Positions 59,259 to 60,670 of a stretch of 60,670 nt of DNA are shown here, one piece after another. The position numbers and the translations under genes are program-made. This DNA is from Desulfuromonadales bacterium (GTDB lineage Bacteria; Desulfobacterota; Desulfuromonadia; Desulfuromonadales; UBA2197): the NCBI GenBank assembly GCA_014859605.1, contig JACUTW010000005.1, positions 1 to 60,670 on the forward strand, in the 5' to 3' direction. How positions within the stretch are numbered: position 1 is the first letter of the stretch; each line of letters opens with the position of its first letter. Below the pieces are notes generated by a model. The model was not told the origin of the DNA and did no database searches. It worked only from the letters and a program-made list of their open reading frames with translations.

Positions 59259-60670
59259 GTGGCGACTAAAGATCAGCTGATTGCTTCAGCACAAAAAAAT
59301 CTTGAAAAAGGTCAAATCAAGAAGGCCATTAAAGATTATCAGGAACTGCTCAAACTGGAGCCGAAGAATGACCAGTTTAAGCAGAAGCTTGCCGATTTGA
59401 TGTGTCGCATCAACCTCAAGGAAGATGCCCTGAATCTTTACGATTCCCTGGCTAAAGGGTATGCCGAGCGGGGTTTTTTCGCCAAAGGGGTGGCTGTTTA
59501 CAAGCAGATGCAGCGAATTGATCCAACCCGTCTCGATGTCTATCTGCGTCTGGCAGAGCTGAATCGCAGCCTCGGACTTTCCGGTAATGCCATGGCCGAG
59601 TATCGCAGCGTTCTCGATCTTTACGAGAAACGCAATATGCTTGCCGATGCCGCCGGCGTTCTGCAGAATATGGTCGAACTGGAGCCGGACAATATCAGTT
59701 TGCAGTTGCGGGTGCTGCAAAACTATCTCAAGGAAAAGCTTTACACGAAAGCGGCGGAAACGGCTCTTAAGGCTTGCGAGATTTGTTCTAAGTCCGGTGA
59801 TAGCGCGAAAAGTCAAAAAATTCTCCAGTCGATCCTTTCTCACCTGCCCGACAACAAAGAATTTCATACGGATCTTGCCAGCAGGCTGAGTACCGCCGGC
59901 CTCTTCACTGATGCGCTATATCTCTTTCAGTCGCTGTACCAGAGCGATCCGCAAGATCCCGTGATTCTCAATGAGTTGGCTGCGTTGTACGGCAAGGTTG
60001 GTGACGGGCAGAATGAACGGCTCTTTACGGAACAACTCCTGGCGGTGCAACCGACAGCTCCCGTAGCGGAGCGCCTGGTTCGCATCTGTCTCGACTCGGG
60101 GGATTACGTTCAAGCCGGGCGCACATTGGCAGAGCATGAAGCTCTTTTCGGTGATGAAAAACGGACAGAACTGTATCGGGAACTGGAGGGGCATCTTCCC
60201 GGTCAGCAGCGGGTGTCTGGCGTTGTGGCCCCTCACTCTGACGAAGTTGCTGTGTTGCCGCCAGTTACAGCTCCCTTCTCCCCGCCGCTCGATTTGCTCC
60301 CCCCGGCGACGACCGCAGCTATCAATGTAGCTGCGCCGCCGGAAGACCTTCCCTTCGGCGACGAAGAGTTCGGGCTTGACGATCTCCTTGCTCCGCGTCC
60401 ACGCAGCAGTGCACCTGCACCTGCACCTGCGCCGCTGCCAGCGCCGGTAGTGGAAGAAAGTGTTGCGGTGGAGCTTGCCGAAATCTCGATTGAGCTGCCG
60501 ATGGGGGAGGTCTCTTTTGATGACATCGACACTTTTGCTGAGGATCTGGACGATTTCGCAATCGAAATTGCGGATGAAGAGCTAGCAGTTGAAGAGCTAG
60601 CAGTTGAAGAGCTGACAGTTGAAGAGCTGACAGTTGAAGAGCTGACAGTTGAAGAGCTGACAGTTGAAGA
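59259..60670 (+). CDS. Tetratricopeptide-repeat protein with acidic low-complexity tail (partial)
   Basis: An open frame of 470 codons continues past the window end. It starts at GTG 59259 with GGGGAAG just upstream, which is why an ATG-based reading misses it. The N-terminal 330 residues are helical TPR repeats (QLIASAQKNLEKGQIKKAIK DYQELLKLEPKNDQF, LNLYDSLAKGYAERGFFAKG, VYKQMQRIDPTRLDVYLRLA). A Pro/Ala-rich linker follows, then an acidic region, then at least six tandem copies of VEEL(A/T). TPR domains mediate protein contacts; the role is unknown. It lies 53 nt after rluB. Confidence 0.85.
   Translation, partial: MATKDQLIASAQKNLEKGQIKKAIKDYQELLKLEPKNDQFKQKLADLMCRINLKEDALNLYDSLAKGYAERGFFAKGVAVYKQMQRIDPTRLDVYLRLAELNRSLGLSGNAMAEYRSVLDLYEKRNMLADAAGVLQNMVELEPDNISLQLRVLQNYLKEKLYTKAAETALKACEICSKSGDSAKSQKILQSILSHLPDNKEFHTDLASRLSTAGLFTDALYLFQSLYQSDPQDPVILNELAALYGKVGDGQNERLFTEQLLAVQPTAPVAERLVRICLDSGDYVQAGRTLAEHEALFGDEKRTELYRELEGHLPGQQRVSGVVAPHSDEVAVLPPVTAPFSPPLDLLPPATTAAINVAAPPEDLPFGDEEFGLDDLLAPRPRSSAPAPAPAPLPAPVVEESVAVELAEISIELPMGEVSFDDIDTFAEDLDDFAIEIADEELAVEELAVEELTVEELTVEELTVEELTVE
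60576..60670 (+). repeat. Tandem 15-bp repeat in the TPR gene
   Basis: Six complete copies of GAAGAGCT(A/G)(G/A)CAGTT and a partial seventh run to the window edge. The first two copies read GCTAGCAGTT and the later ones GCTGACAGTT. Each encodes EEL(A/T)V in frame. The total copy number is unknown because the window ends inside the array. Confidence 0.9.

Overview
The window (about 60.7 kb, GC-rich) looks like chromosomal DNA of a Gram-negative anaerobe of the Desulfuromonadales/Geobacterales type (former Deltaproteobacteria). This is an inference from gene content and order: single-chain pyruvate carboxylase, an orphan NtrC-type regulator, argS next to a SPOR protein, an scpA-scpB-rluB string, heavy-metal RND efflux and a large Pfa-type polyunsaturated fatty acid/polyene lipid synthase. 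No rRNA, tRNA, CRISPR array, insertion sequence or phage was recognised.

Layout. 1-0.65 kb: TumE/TumA-like toxin-antitoxin pair. 0.9-6.7 kb: rhlE helicase with an attenuator-like leader, divergent rlmI, a cyclophilin, a SpoU methyltransferase and a sigma-54 response regulator. 7.1-12.9 kb: pyruvate carboxylase, an isochorismatase-like hydrolase, a YfcE-like phosphoesterase and phosphofructokinase. 13.0-19.1 kb (minus strand): comEA-like gene, then ugd-ftsB-argS-SPOR, an unknown gene and a CDF metal transporter. 19.6-30.6 kb (plus): orphan CheY-like protein, valS, two glycosyltransferases, rlpA and a run of exported envelope proteins (COG3014 lipoprotein, CsgG/FlgT-like, YcfL-like, LpoB-like, DUF1566-like). 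30.8-34.6 kb: DnaQ-like exonuclease, a decayed phnA copy, rhuM, an intact phnA and an NSS transporter. 34.7-41.0 kb: a small secreted protein and a CzcCBA/CusCBA-like metal efflux system. 41.2-59.2 kb: ispH-pfaD-pfaA-pfaC-scpA-scpB-rluB, apparently one transcription unit. The last 1.4 kb holds the 5' part of a TPR protein that starts with GTG and runs off the end.

The most striking region is the lipid synthase. It has a trans-acting enoyl reductase (PfaD), a KS-AT-3xACP-KR-DH megasynthase (PfaA) and a KS-CLF-AT-DH-DH megasynthase (PfaC with a built-in PfaB-like AT and no terminal acyltransferase). Four interdomain linkers of these two proteins contain palindromic arrays of a 9-bp unit related to ATGGGAAGT. 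The unit is read in different frames and orientations in different copies, which points to a DNA-level element that expands inside tolerant linkers. The synthase genes sit with almost no spacing between ispH and scpAB, so a specialised lipid pathway shares transcription with isoprenoid synthesis and chromosome segregation genes.

Other points worth attention are an intrinsic terminator between the rhlE promoter and its start codon, the phnA duplication interrupted by rhuM, the envelope lipoprotein run, and several families of short intergenic inverted repeats, one of which supplies the stop codon of a response regulator.
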